Below, piece by piece: positions 17,775-26,017 of a stretch of DNA of 64,000 bases. The translations under genes were made by a program, and so were the position numbers. The DNA lies in NCBI RefSeq assembly GCF_001982605.1, contig NZ_MLCN01000027.1:1-64000 (forward strand), read 5' to 3'. Numbering within the stretch: the first letter of the stretch is position 1; every line of letters starts with the position of its first letter. The notes beneath the pieces were generated by a model, which searched no databases, was not told where the DNA came from, and saw only the letters and a list, made by a program, of their open reading frames with translations. The DNA is from Alkanindiges hydrocarboniclasticus. Its GTDB lineage: Bacteria > Pseudomonadota > Gammaproteobacteria > Pseudomonadales > Moraxellaceae.

Positions 17775-18362
17775 TTGAATAAATTGTCACTCATTGTCGG
17801 GCTGGGCAATCCGGGTTCGGAATATGCCCAGACCCGTCATAATGCGGGTTTCTGGTACGTCCAGCAATTGGCCGACCAGTACCGCATTAGCCTCAAGAAC
17901 GACCCGCGCTTTTTTGGTATTTCCGGCCGGGGTACGATTGAAGGACAGGAAGTCAGATTACTGCTTCCCTCTACATTCATGAATCGTTCCGGGCAATCGG
18001 TTGCCCCGTTTGTTAAATTTTTCCAGATTCCTGTTCAGCAAATTCTTATTGCCCATGATGAGCTTGACATGCCTGCCGGTACTATTCGCCTGAAAACAGG
18101 AGGTGGTCATGGTGGTCATAATGGCTTGCGGGATATTGTGCCGCATATTGGCGCTGATTTTCACCGCTTGCGTATTGGCATTGGTCATCCAGGGTCGCGT
18201 GAAAAAGTCACTGGCCATGTTTTAGGCAAGGCACCGCCAGCCGAACAAAACTTATTTGATCAGGCCATTGAACAAGCACTACAGCAAACCCATCTATTGG
18301 TTAACGGCGATGTTGCCAAAGCCATGAACCAGCTGAACGCGTTCAAGCCTGAGCGAGGATAA
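17775..18362 (+). CDS. pth: peptidyl-tRNA hydrolase
   Basis: Releases tRNA from peptidyl-tRNAs that drop off the ribosome. The 195-residue sequence has LIVGLGNPGSEYAQTRHNAGF with the conserved Asn and His, FMNRSGQSV, and the catalytic-region LIAHDELDMPAGTIRLK and GGHGGHNGLRDI motifs. No ATG precedes the conserved start; the likely initiator is TTG at 17775, with GAG eight bases upstream, and a second TTG lies at 17784. The usual downstream partner ychF is absent; a palindrome-rich spacer follows instead. Confidence 0.95.
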   Translation: MNKLSLIVGLGNPGSEYAQTRHNAGFWYVQQLADQYRISLKNDPRFFGISGRGTIEGQEVRLLLPSTFMNRSGQSVAPFVKFFQIPVQQILIAHDELDMPAGTIRLKTGGGHGGHNGLRDIVPHIGADFHRLRIGIGHPGSREKVTGHVLGKAPPAEQNLFDQAIEQALQQTHLLVNGDVAKAMNQLNAFKPERG

Positions 18363-18600
18363 GTCGAGTATTGCTCGACCCGAGCGCAAGACGAGAGCTG
18401 AGCTCGAGTGACGCGATGAAGCAAAGCCACTACGTCTTGCAGCATATATGCCTCATTTGCCGCGTCGCAAGATGAGAGCTAGGCTCGAATGCAAGGACAA
18501 GCAGGGATTGAGAATCCCTGACTGAACGCAAGAAAAAATCTATGATTTTTTGTGAGGATAAACAAAGATTAATCTTGTATCCTATATATCTCATGCCACC
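18363..18600 (+). repeat. palindrome-rich intergenic mosaic, including copy B of the three-hairpin element
   Basis: The 476 bases between pth and panD hold no credible gene. Just after the pth stop, GTCGAG/CTCGAC (18363-18379) forms a hairpin. Two related stretches, GCAAGACGAGAGCTGAGCTC and GCAAGATGAGAGCTAGGCTC, follow. Then come CAGGGATT/AATCCCTG (18502-18520), a spacer ending AACGCAAG, AAAAAATC/GATTTTTT (18533-18551) and the palindrome AAGATTAATCTT (18565-18576). The last three have the same order as the element before prs. From about 18600 to 18838 I see only a weak GAGAG/CTCTC hairpin and the panD ribosome site AGGAGA. Confidence 0.55.
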
Positions 18601-18838
18601 CTCAAGCTCCAGAAATACAGTTGGTCCTGTTGCAAACGAGAGTACGCTCTCATAACGCGTGTCAGGTCATTCACCCCCATGATTTTGTGATTATCCGCAC
18701 AAATTACTTGCAGCACCGCCCTGAACACGGCAAAATGTCGCCGTTTCAAAGCGGAACAAGCTTTCGCAGAATATCTGTCGCTTAAACTGCTGATATTTTG
18801 CCAGCGTTGGTTACCCTACTCCTCAGGAGACATTTGCC

Positions 18839-19219
18839 ATGCAAACTCATATGCTTAAATGTAAAATTCACCGTGCGGTTGTAACCCATGCTGAGCTACA
18901 TTATGAAGGTTCCTGTGCCATTGATGGCAAGCTGATGGATCTGGCCGGTTTACTCGAATACGAACAAATTCAGGTCTGGAACGTGACCAATGGCAAGCGT
19001 TTTACCACCTATGCCATTCGCGGTGAAGATAACTCCGGCATTATTTCTGTCAATGGTGGTGCTGCGCATCATGCTGATGTGGGCGATATTATTATTATTG
19101 CCGCTTTTGGTGTTTATACCGAAGTCGAGCTAAAATCCTATAAGCCGCGTCTGGTCTATGCTAACCCGGACAATACGGTTAACCATACCACCAATGTCAT
19201 TCCGGTTCAGGTTGCCTAA
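18839..19219 (+). CDS. panD: aspartate 1-decarboxylase proenzyme
   Basis: Makes beta-alanine for pantothenate and coenzyme A. The 126-residue proenzyme has the self-cleavage site YEGSC at Gly24-Ser25, where Ser25 becomes the pyruvoyl group, the same number as in E. coli, which supports the first ATG over the second at residue 5. Other family segments are [17 protein letters not shown] and [19 protein letters not shown] precedes the start, and a terminator follows. Confidence 0.96.
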   Translation: MQTHMLKCKIHRAVVTHAELHYEGSCAIDGKLMDLAGLLEYEQIQVWNVTNGKRFTTYAIRGEDNSGIISVNGGAAHHADVGDIIIIAAFGVYTEVELKSYKPRLVYANPDNTVNHTTNVIPVQVA

Positions 19220-19346
19220 AGCAGCTTCCCGCTGGCTTTAGCAGTTGAGTGTTTTTGATGGTTTCAAGGAATTATGGCCAGCAAAACATGATTAAAGTTA
19301 GAAATTACTGTTACCAGTGAAATAAACTACTTAATACATATCCCAC

Positions 19347-19374
19347 AAAGCCCATGCAGTGACATGGGCTTTTT
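19347..19374 (+). terminator. intrinsic terminator after panD
   Basis: A perfect 10-bp stem (AAAGCCCATG with CATGGGCTTT) with a 6-base loop and a run of T residues, 128 bases past the panD stop. Confidence 0.88.
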
Positions 19375-19636
19375 GCTGTATACCATCTTTTGCTTATTAT
19401 TAGCCTGCTGCAATAAGCCAGTAAAATTAAAACTGGCTACACGCCTGTCATGCATAAATTATTTTATATTACTAAAGCTTTAGCGCTGTTATTTTAGCAA
19501 TTGTCATCACTGTACTAAAAGACGCGGCGATTAGTACAGCATGTGCTTGCCAAAATAACTGTATCAGCGTAGCTCTACATTACTACAGCTCTAAAACTGC
19601 TACGTTTAATTAAAGACTAAAACCGAGTTGGCAGTA
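19375..19636. other. non-coding spacer
   Basis: AT-rich DNA between the panD terminator and the end of the small acidic gene. No frame with a ribosome site and no clear terminator or repeat was seen. Confidence 0.5.
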
Positions 19637-19912
19637 CTACTCACGCAAGCTTTCATCGGCTGGTACTTCAGTAATTTTGCCGCCCTGCGCCAGAAAACGT
19701 GCCACCTCATCTTCCAGTTGCTGGCGAATAGACTGCTTGGCAGTAACGGTCAGGCTTTCAGCTTCAGCCAGATCGGCATCAGTCAGACTTGGCACTTCCT
19801 CAGCACTATCACCACCTCCTACATCGGTAGAAACAGTTTCGGTTTCATCAACATCAACTGCTTCTACGTCACTGTCGGCATTGTCGTAGTCATCGTCGTG
19901 ATCAATAGTCAT
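19637..19912 (-). CDS. small acidic protein with a SutA-like C-terminus
   Basis: A 91-residue, strongly acidic protein. The first 45 residues are rich in Asp, Glu, Val and Thr and look disordered. The C-terminal half is helical and ends with DEVARFLAQGGKITEVPAD, which resembles the RNA-polymerase-binding part of Pseudomonas SutA (EFLSRGGKVQEI type), a small regulator that aids transcription in slow growth. The ATG at 19912 has AGGGG at a normal distance; the ATG at 19918 lies too close to it. It is a single-gene unit. The SutA relation rests on one remembered motif and the shared acidic layout, so it is moderate. Confidence 0.6.
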   Translation of the reverse strand: MTIDHDDDYDNADSDVEAVDVDETETVSTDVGGGDSAEEVPSLTDADLAEAESLTVTAKQSIRQQLEDEVARFLAQGGKITEVPADESLRE

Positions 19913-20086
19913 TGTCATTACCCCTAATGCACATCTTGAAATATAGTCAGGTTTTCTTGAGCTTATTTTCGCCCAAGAATTTCGCTAACTGTAGCAATCT
20001 CGAAATATCCTTGCTAGTGGTGGTGACAATAACTTGCTATTTTTTTAAGCGGTTCAACAAAACATGGGTAAATAGTAACCCAAAAG

Positions 20087-21364
20087 CTAGAACTGGTAAT
20101 ATCTCGTATCTTTTATTGCAGATTTACCACTGGCTTGTTCAGTAAATATATTCAGCAATAACGGATTGTTAGCCACAAAATGCATGCCTTCACTTCGCAA
20201 CCACTGGACTGCTTTTAACTGACTGCCCTGCAACCAGCCAAGCGCGGAAAAACTATGCATCATCAGGCTATTGTGGCTGCGACGCTTGACTTCATAACGG
20301 TTCAGGGTTTGCCAGTGTGCCCAGAGTCCACGCGCTGCATCACGCATCAGACAATCCACTAATAATGCCGCGTCCAGACAGCCCAGATTGACGCCCTGCC
20401 CTGCCAATGGATGCACCACATGCGCAGCATCACCAATCAGCGCCAGATGCGGCAATACGTAGCGCTCCGCCTGTCTGGCTGCCAATGGAAATGCAGCACG
20501 GGACTCTACGGCTATTACTTGTCCCAGCATATGTCCACTGGCATGGGTAATTGCCGCCAGAAAATCGGAATCACTTAGCTGGCTTAGCTCTTCTGCATCC
20601 TGTTCAGGCAGTGTCCATACTACTGATTGCCAATAGCCAGCGGGCTCATCCCCGTCTAAATCGGTCAACGCTAAATCAGTCATGGGCAGGAATGCTAAAG
20701 GCCCGGTGGGTAAAAATACCTGACGGGCAATCTGCTGATGTGGCTTTTCGGTTTTAATGGCACAGCTAATGGCGGTTTGCTTGTAATTCAGCACATCAAC
20801 ACCAATGCCTGCCATTGTCCTGACCAGTGAATTGGCCCCATCAGCGCCAATCAGTAAGGCCGTATTAAACTGCTGCCCGTCATTTAAGGTAATTTGCCAG
20901 TAATCACTAAATGGCTCAATGCCCTGCACCCGCACCTGTGTGTGGTATTGCTGAACCTGGGCTTTGAGTTCATGCTGAATGGCCAATCCCAGCACGCCCG
21001 GCTCTACCATGCTGCCGAGTAAATCTTGGGCCGTACGCGGTGCTGTCGTGTCTGTTTTGCCAAATTCCAGACTACCATAGCCGTCCCGTGACCAGACCTG
21101 CATGCCATAGTAATCTGCCTTGCGCTGGATATGCGGCCATACGCCGGTTTGTTCAAGTAAACTAATCGTAGCGGGACTTAATGCCAGTACCCGCGCATCA
21201 CGGCGCTGTAAAATGGCCGTATCCAGTTCAGGTGCAGCATCCAGTACAATGGGCTGAATCCCAGCCCGGACCAGTAACAGGGCGCATAAACCACCAACCA
21301 GACCACCGCCGATAATAACCACCTTTTCAATAGGTGCTGCTTCCAACTGCTGATTTGCCGACAT
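20087..21364 (-). CDS. ubiI: FAD-dependent ubiquinone-biosynthesis hydroxylase (UbiI/VisC type)
   Basis: An aromatic-ring hydroxylase of the UbiH/UbiF/UbiI family. The 425-residue protein starts with the FAD motif VVIIGGGLVGGLCALLL, has the DG-type motif LLIGADGANSLVR, and the second FAD motif ALIGDAAHVVHPLAGQGVNLG. In E. coli ubiI follows ubiH and pepP in the same order and hydroxylates C5 of the ring. The position and GDAAH...GVNLG form favour UbiI over UbiF, but this is inference. Fifty-two bases separate it from ubiH. Confidence 0.82.
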   Translation of the reverse strand: MSANQQLEAAPIEKVVIIGGGLVGGLCALLLVRAGIQPIVLDAAPELDTAILQRRDARVLALSPATISLLEQTGVWPHIQRKADYYGMQVWSRDGYGSLEFGKTDTTAPRTAQDLLGSMVEPGVLGLAIQHELKAQVQQYHTQVRVQGIEPFSDYWQITLNDGQQFNTALLIGADGANSLVRTMAGIGVDVLNYKQTAISCAIKTEKPHQQIARQVFLPTGPLAFLPMTDLALTDLDGDEPAGYWQSVVWTLPEQDAEELSQLSDSDFLAAITHASGHMLGQVIAVESRAAFPLAARQAERYVLPHLALIGDAAHVVHPLAGQGVNLGCLDAALLVDCLMRDAARGLWAHWQTLNRYEVKRRSHNSLMMHSFSALGWLQGSQLKAVQWLRSEGMHFVANNPLLLNIFTEQASGKSAIKDTRYYQF

Positions 21365-21416
21365 GTGCTGCCCCTATCCTAAGCTACTCGTTTCATACTG
21401 ATGTTGTAATGATGAT

Positions 21417-22646
21417 TTAAACCTTTAAGCCCATGGCATAAGTTGCGACCAGTTGCTTGGCACCCGGAATGACATCAAAGGCTACAAGACCTGTATTGCG
21501 TGCCAGCTTCAGCAGTGGATTCTGGTTGGAAAAGCCACGCACCACGCTATCACAAAAACGGATCACACGTTTCTGGTCACTCAAGCGGGCCTGTTCATAA
21601 TGCTGAAGGCGGGTATTGTCACCCATGTCCTGTCCGGCCTGATATTGCTCAGTAAGGTAACGGGTCAGCACATGGGCATCACGCATGCACAGGTTAAAGC
21701 CCTGCCCAGCCACCGGATGCAGGGTGTGCGCGGCATTACCCATAAGCACTACACGGCCAGACACTTGTCCATGCGCCAGTACCTGTGACAGCGGATAGGC
21801 AAACCGCTTGCCTGTTTTGGTAAATTCACCGGCACGGTTGCCATAAGTATGCTGCAAGGCCTGTAAAAACTGCACATCATTGGCTTCGCCCAGCCACTGG
21901 TTTTCACTACCTTTTTCGACTGTCCATACTACCGAACGACGATAACTGTCCTGCTGGCCAGTGATTGCAGGCAATGGCAATAAGGCCAGAGGGCCATTTT
22001 TACTAAAACGCTCAAATGCCACTTGTCCATGTGGCTTGCTGGTTTGTACAGTGGTCACTATCGCCACTTGCTGGTAATCATGCTCATCCACGCCAATGCC
22101 CAGTGCCTTGCGGCAAAATGAATCACGGCCATCGGCTGCAATCAGCAAACTGGACTGAAACTCCAATTGCTCGCTGCCCTGCTGTGCGGTAACCCACACC
22201 TTGCCTGTATCCTGTTGCAGCGATGTCACCTGAATGCCATCCACCAGTTCAATATTGGCATTGGCACGCACTTCACTGAGCAACACACGGCCCAGCCATG
22301 CGTTTTCAATCACCTGACCAAAGCTTTCTACTTTTTCCTCATTGGCCTGCAAACGTGCCTTGCCAAAACCACCCTGCTCACTAATATTAACCTGCAAAAT
22401 CGGCGTGGCATGCTGCGATAATTTATCCCACAGACCTAGCTCGGTAAAAATCTGTACCGTGCGACGTGATAAAGCCGTATTGCGGGCATCAAAACTGGAA
22501 TGATACGTGTCAGGTTCACCAGCGGGGTTTTCAGGATATTTCACCGCTTCCAGCAAGCGAATGGCAATGCCTTGCCTTGCCAGCATTAATGCGAGGCTTA
22601 AACCGACCATACCGCCGCCAACGATTATTACTGGTTGCTGTGACAT
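21417..22646 (-). CDS. ubiH: 2-octaprenyl-6-methoxyphenol hydroxylase UbiH
   Basis: A flavin monooxygenase of aerobic ubiquinone synthesis (C1 hydroxylation). Its 409 residues show VIIVGGGMVGLSLALML, LLIAADGRDSFCRKALGI, and VVLMGNAAHTLHPVAGQGFNL, with AFERFSKNGPLALLPLP, a segment typical of UbiH. AGGAA precedes the ATG. It lies between pepP and ubiI, the same order as in E. coli ygfB-pepP-ubiH-ubiI. Confidence 0.9.
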   Translation of the reverse strand: MSQQPVIIVGGGMVGLSLALMLARQGIAIRLLEAVKYPENPAGEPDTYHSSFDARNTALSRRTVQIFTELGLWDKLSQHATPILQVNISEQGGFGKARLQANEEKVESFGQVIENAWLGRVLLSEVRANANIELVDGIQVTSLQQDTGKVWVTAQQGSEQLEFQSSLLIAADGRDSFCRKALGIGVDEHDYQQVAIVTTVQTSKPHGQVAFERFSKNGPLALLPLPAITGQQDSYRRSVVWTVEKGSENQWLGEANDVQFLQALQHTYGNRAGEFTKTGKRFAYPLSQVLAHGQVSGRVVLMGNAAHTLHPVAGQGFNLCMRDAHVLTRYLTEQYQAGQDMGDNTRLQHYEQARLSDQKRVIRFCDSVVRGFSNQNPLLKLARNTGLVAFDVIPGAKQLVATYAMGLKV

Positions 22647-22734
22647 ATTTTGGTTCCTGTTTCAGATGTCTTTTTTCAATCGACTTATTTTTAAATCAAA
22701 TTCAATTACTGGCTAAGCTAGAAACACTGTAAAA

Positions 22735-24051
22735 TCAGCCAGCCTTTTGCATTAATGCTTCAATCTCTTCCACGGTTTTTGGCACATCTTTAGTCAGTAC
22801 CTCATTGCCCGTTGTCGTCAGCAGCACATCATCTTCAATACGGATACCAATGCCGCGCCAGCGTGCTTCCACTGTTTCATCATCCGGAGCAATGTACAGG
22901 CCGGGTTCAACCGTCACCACCATGCCGGGTTGATACGGCCGCCATTCATTGTTCAGCTTATAACTGCCCACATCGTGTACATCCATGCCCAGCCAGTGCC
23001 CTGTGCCATGCATATAAAACTGGCGGTAGGCTTCGCTGCTAATCAGCTCGTCCACATTACCCTGTAACAACCCCAGTTCTACCAATCCTTCGGTCAAAAT
23101 TCGGACTGCGGTTTCATGCGGCAAACGGTAGTGATTGCCGGGTTTAGTTGCTTCAATCGCGGCAAGCTGGGCTTTTAACACCAGCTCATATAAGGCTTTT
23201 TGCTCCGGTGAAAACTGGCCATTGACCGGAAAGGTACGGGTAATGTCCGCGGCATAATGATCCAGCTCGGCACCGGCATCAATCAACACCAGGTCACCGT
23301 CTTTTAAGGGCTGGTTGTTTTCTACATAATGCAAAATGCAGCCATTGGCACCGCCCCCCACAATACTGTTATAAGCGGTCTGGCAGCCATTTTGCGCAAA
23401 GACATACAACAGCTCGGCTTCTAGTGCATATTCCATCATGCCGGGCTTAGCCTGCTGCATGGCACGCATGTGTGCCTGCGCACTAATTTGTGCTGCCTTG
23501 CGCATTAAATTAATTTCATGCGGATCCTTAAACAGGCGCATTTCATCCAGAATGGAATCCAACTGGATAATTTCCACAGGCCCCTGTCCACCCTGACGCT
23601 GGTTGGCCGCAATTTTTTTTAGCCAGCCTGTCACACGCAAATCAAATTCAGCATCCTGACCTAGCCGTACATACAAGCGCTTTTTACCACTCAGCAAGCC
23701 AATAATTTGCTCGTCCAGTTGTTGAATGATAAACGCCTGATCTGCTGCATATTGATTGACTGCGCCTTCGGTTCCGGCACGCAAACCATTCCAGATTTCC
23801 ATTTCGCGGTTACGCTCACGGCAAAACAGCGTATACGGCTGCGTACAACCACTGTCCAGCACTGCTACTGCTTCTGGCTCGGCAAAACCGGTCAGGTAAT
23901 AAAAGCTGCTATCCGCACGGAACTTATAGTCCGCATCGCGGTTACGGTACATTTCCGCACGGGTAGCAATAATGGCAATGGCATCATTCCCCATTTTTTC
24001 CATCAGGCGGGCGCGGCGGCTGGCAAAAGGCATCTGTTCTGGCAAGGTCAT
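22735..24051 (-). CDS. pepP: Xaa-Pro aminopeptidase
   Basis: A dinuclear manganese peptidase that removes an N-terminal residue next to proline. The 438-residue protein has the aminopeptidase P N-terminal domain and a pita-bread C-terminal domain with metal ligands in LIDAGAELDHYAADITRTFP, HGTGHWLGMDVHD, VTVEPGLYI and GIRIEDDVLL. It lies between ygfB and ubiH on the same strand. Confidence 0.95.
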   Translation of the reverse strand: MTLPEQMPFASRRARLMEKMGNDAIAIIATRAEMYRNRDADYKFRADSSFYYLTGFAEPEAVAVLDSGCTQPYTLFCRERNREMEIWNGLRAGTEGAVNQYAADQAFIIQQLDEQIIGLLSGKKRLYVRLGQDAEFDLRVTGWLKKIAANQRQGGQGPVEIIQLDSILDEMRLFKDPHEINLMRKAAQISAQAHMRAMQQAKPGMMEYALEAELLYVFAQNGCQTAYNSIVGGGANGCILHYVENNQPLKDGDLVLIDAGAELDHYAADITRTFPVNGQFSPEQKALYELVLKAQLAAIEATKPGNHYRLPHETAVRILTEGLVELGLLQGNVDELISSEAYRQFYMHGTGHWLGMDVHDVGSYKLNNEWRPYQPGMVVTVEPGLYIAPDDETVEARWRGIGIRIEDDVLLTTTGNEVLTKDVPKTVEEIEALMQKAG

Positions 24052-24154
24052 TGTTTAATAACTGACTTTAATGGATGGATTTTAGAATCATTCCCTCTTT
24101 TGCTGAGGGAATGCAAGCATTTTTATAAATACAGCAGCTACAGAATAGCTCATC

Positions 24155-24793
24155 TCAGGATGGGCGATCCGGTGTAAACATATCGACAATGGAAATATTA
24201 TCATCCTGCACTACTCTGGCTGAGGATGCCTGATTTTTTGAATTGTTCTTGAAAATAGCGGTATCAGCCAAATCCTGTTTCTGGCGGCCAGTGGCAAGGC
24301 TTACCGGAATCAGGCGTACAAACTCCACCAGATCCGCATAGCTGGCTTCACCTTCCTCATCATCATCGCCAGCTTCAAACTCAACTGCCGCCACATCCTG
24401 CAAATCTTGTAACAATTCAGACTCATCGTTACGCAACTGGCCAGAAGCCAGCCCAAAACCCAATACCACGCCATTACACCAGTCTGCCAGACACTGTACC
24501 CGTTCTTCTAGGGTGTGCTGGTCATCCGGCAACATAGGCATGTAATCCAGACTATCATCAGCCAGTGCGGCGGCGGCATCTTCTGCTTCATCTACCAGCA
24601 ATTGCAGGGCATTGGGGTCTAAGGGCGCAAAATCCAGCTGTTGCAGCATATACTGCCATTCTTCTGCATTGGGAGGCTGTGCCACCGATACAATTCCCAT
24701 CACCAAGCCATGCAGCTCACTAGGGCTTGCCAGCTCGGGAATATCGTTAAAAGCGGCTTCCCATTCGTTCCAACCTGAAATATCGTCTTGCAT
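24155..24793 (-). CDS. YgfB/YecA family protein (UPF0149)
   Basis: A cytosolic all-helical protein of about 212 residues, recognised by SPSELHGLVMGIV near the N-terminus, WCNGVVLGFGLA in the middle and YADLVEFVRLIPV near the end. The role in this group is unclear; in Pseudomonas aeruginosa YgfB represses an amidase gene. The ATG at 24793 is preferred over a TTG at 24805 that would sit on the ribosome site. A non-conserved tail of about 35 residues follows the core. It is divergent from the coiled-coil and zapA genes with only 65 bases between, so promoters must be compact. Confidence 0.85.
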   Translation of the reverse strand: MQDDISGWNEWEAAFNDIPELASPSELHGLVMGIVSVAQPPNAEEWQYMLQQLDFAPLDPNALQLLVDEAEDAAAALADDSLDYMPMLPDDQHTLEERVQCLADWCNGVVLGFGLASGQLRNDESELLQDLQDVAAVEFEAGDDDEEGEASYADLVEFVRLIPVSLATGRQKQDLADTAIFKNNSKNQASSARVVQDDNISIVDMFTPDRPS

Positions 24794-24858
24794 TACATTG
24801 ACCAACCTCTATCTTGGCCTCTATATTACTCTTCATTGTTAAGCGACGCGACCCAATC

Positions 24859-25416
24859 ATGTTGGAAGAAGTTCAGCGTTTACAAACGCTCATTCAAAAA
24901 TTAACCACTCAGTTGCAATTGGTGCAAACGCAAAACCAGGAATTGCGTACCGCGCTGGAAGCCAAGCCAAAAACGGTGGAAGACCCGGCAGTGCGCGAAG
25001 CACTGGAACTCACCAATGTCCGCAATCAGGAACTGGAACAGGAACTGGAGCAATTCCAGCAGCGTTATATCAGCCTGCAAACTGACGCCACTGCCTTGGC
25101 CGAACGCTATGGCCGCCTTGAACAAAATGCCGGTGAGTTAAAAAACCGTTTTGAGTCATTACTGGTGGTGCGTGACCAATTAAAAACCGAGCGTGACAAA
25201 CTGGCCGCAGAACAGCAGCAACTGGCCCAGAAGCATCAGGGACTGATTAAAGAACGTGATGATTTAATCACCAAGAATGAACACGCCAAGCAAAAAGTGG
25301 AAGCCATCATTCAGCGTCTGGCCTCTTTGGGTCAGGGGGTCAGTCCGGCACAGGCCAATCAGGACATTGCGGGACTTGAAAATCTTGCTGCCGAAGAGGA
25401 AGGAAATCAGCCATGA
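24859..25416 (+). CDS. coiled-coil protein (extended TIGR02449-like, next to zapA)
   Basis: A 185-residue, almost wholly helical protein with heptad pattern from residue 1 to about 160. The stretch LIKERDDLITKNEHAKQKVE and following IIQRLASL resembles the short TIGR02449 proteins encoded beside zapA in Pseudomonas, which are only about 70 residues. The ATG at 24859 starts the coiled coil; the 15 codons upstream of it run into the divergent promoter. It overlaps zapA by four bases (ATGA), so it is made with ZapA and may act like ZapB at the division ring; this is inferred from position. Confidence 0.75.
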   Translation: MLEEVQRLQTLIQKLTTQLQLVQTQNQELRTALEAKPKTVEDPAVREALELTNVRNQELEQELEQFQQRYISLQTDATALAERYGRLEQNAGELKNRFESLLVVRDQLKTERDKLAAEQQQLAQKHQGLIKERDDLITKNEHAKQKVEAIIQRLASLGQGVSPAQANQDIAGLENLAAEEEGNQP

Positions 25417-25688
25417 CTGTTGACGTAAGAATTCTGGACCGCTCCTATAAACTGGCATGCGAACCCAGCGAAGAGGAACAACTGCAAAAAGCGGTAGGCC
25501 TGCTGGAACAAAAACTACAGGAAATCCGCCGTAACATGCCAAGGCTGGAATCTGAACGGGTGGCGGTGCTGGTGGCCCTGAGTCTGGCCCAGGAAGTGTT
25601 AACCTTAAATAAAGGCTTGCAGGAACAAACCCATTGCCAGCGCCTAATTAAGCAAATGATTAACGAGGCTGAAAAAACGCTTGCATAG
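25413..25688 (+). CDS. zapA: cell division protein ZapA
   Basis: A 91-residue protein that bundles FtsZ filaments. The N-terminal beta-hairpin segment MTVDVRILDRSYKLACEPSE and the following long helix with ERVAVLVALSLAQEVL are typical. It is translationally coupled to the coiled-coil gene and precedes 6S RNA, as in many gammaproteobacteria. Confidence 0.93.
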   Translation: MTVDVRILDRSYKLACEPSEEEQLQKAVGLLEQKLQEIRRNMPRLESERVAVLVALSLAQEVLTLNKGLQEQTHCQRLIKQMINEAEKTLA

Positions 25689-25800
25689 TAATAAGGTTGC
25701 AGAGTCGTTCACAGTGTGAAGTTCAAGCCTTAAAAGTGTTTTTTATACAAAGTCCCACAAAAGCTTTGCTAAAAAATAAAGCAAACGCACAACAGTGGGG

Positions 25801-25829
25801 CTTACAGCAGCTTCAGTCTGCGCTATAAT
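25801..25829 (+). promoter_or_regulatory. promoter of 6S RNA
   Basis: CTTACA (25801-25806) and TATAAT (25824-25829) are 17 bases apart. The predicted start about 25836 coincides with the first base-paired position of the 6S RNA. Confidence 0.75.
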
Positions 25830-25835
25830 GTGCTT

Positions 25836-26012
25836 AATCTGAAGTGTTCGCCAGTGTGTCCTAATCCCCTGAGCCGATATCAACACGTATGGATGCGGTC
25901 TGCTGACTTTGTGTGCATGTCTACCCCGAGTAGAAAGCCTGTAAGTTGGCGTCGCCTCCGCCTTGAACTTTAGGGTTCAAGGGTAACGACACACAGCGGC
26001 ACTTTGGAGCTT
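25836..26012 (+). ncRNA. ssrS: 6S RNA
   Basis: A regulatory RNA of about 177 bases that mimics an open promoter and binds sigma-70 RNA polymerase. Conserved blocks are visible in order: GTTCGCCAGTG, TCCCCTGAGCCGATAT, CCCGAGTAGAAAGCCT, CCTTGAAC with GGTTCAAGGGTAACGAC, and CGGCACTTTGG. The 5' and 3' ends can pair. It lies directly after zapA, its usual place, but the usual downstream gene fau is 15 kb away. The exact ends are approximate. Confidence 0.93.
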
Positions 26013-26017
26013 TTATT

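Noticed and set aside
19912-20145. 77-residue open frame on the plus strand between the acidic gene and ubiI
   Set aside because: It begins inside the divergent promoter area and ends inside ubiI, with no ribosome site.
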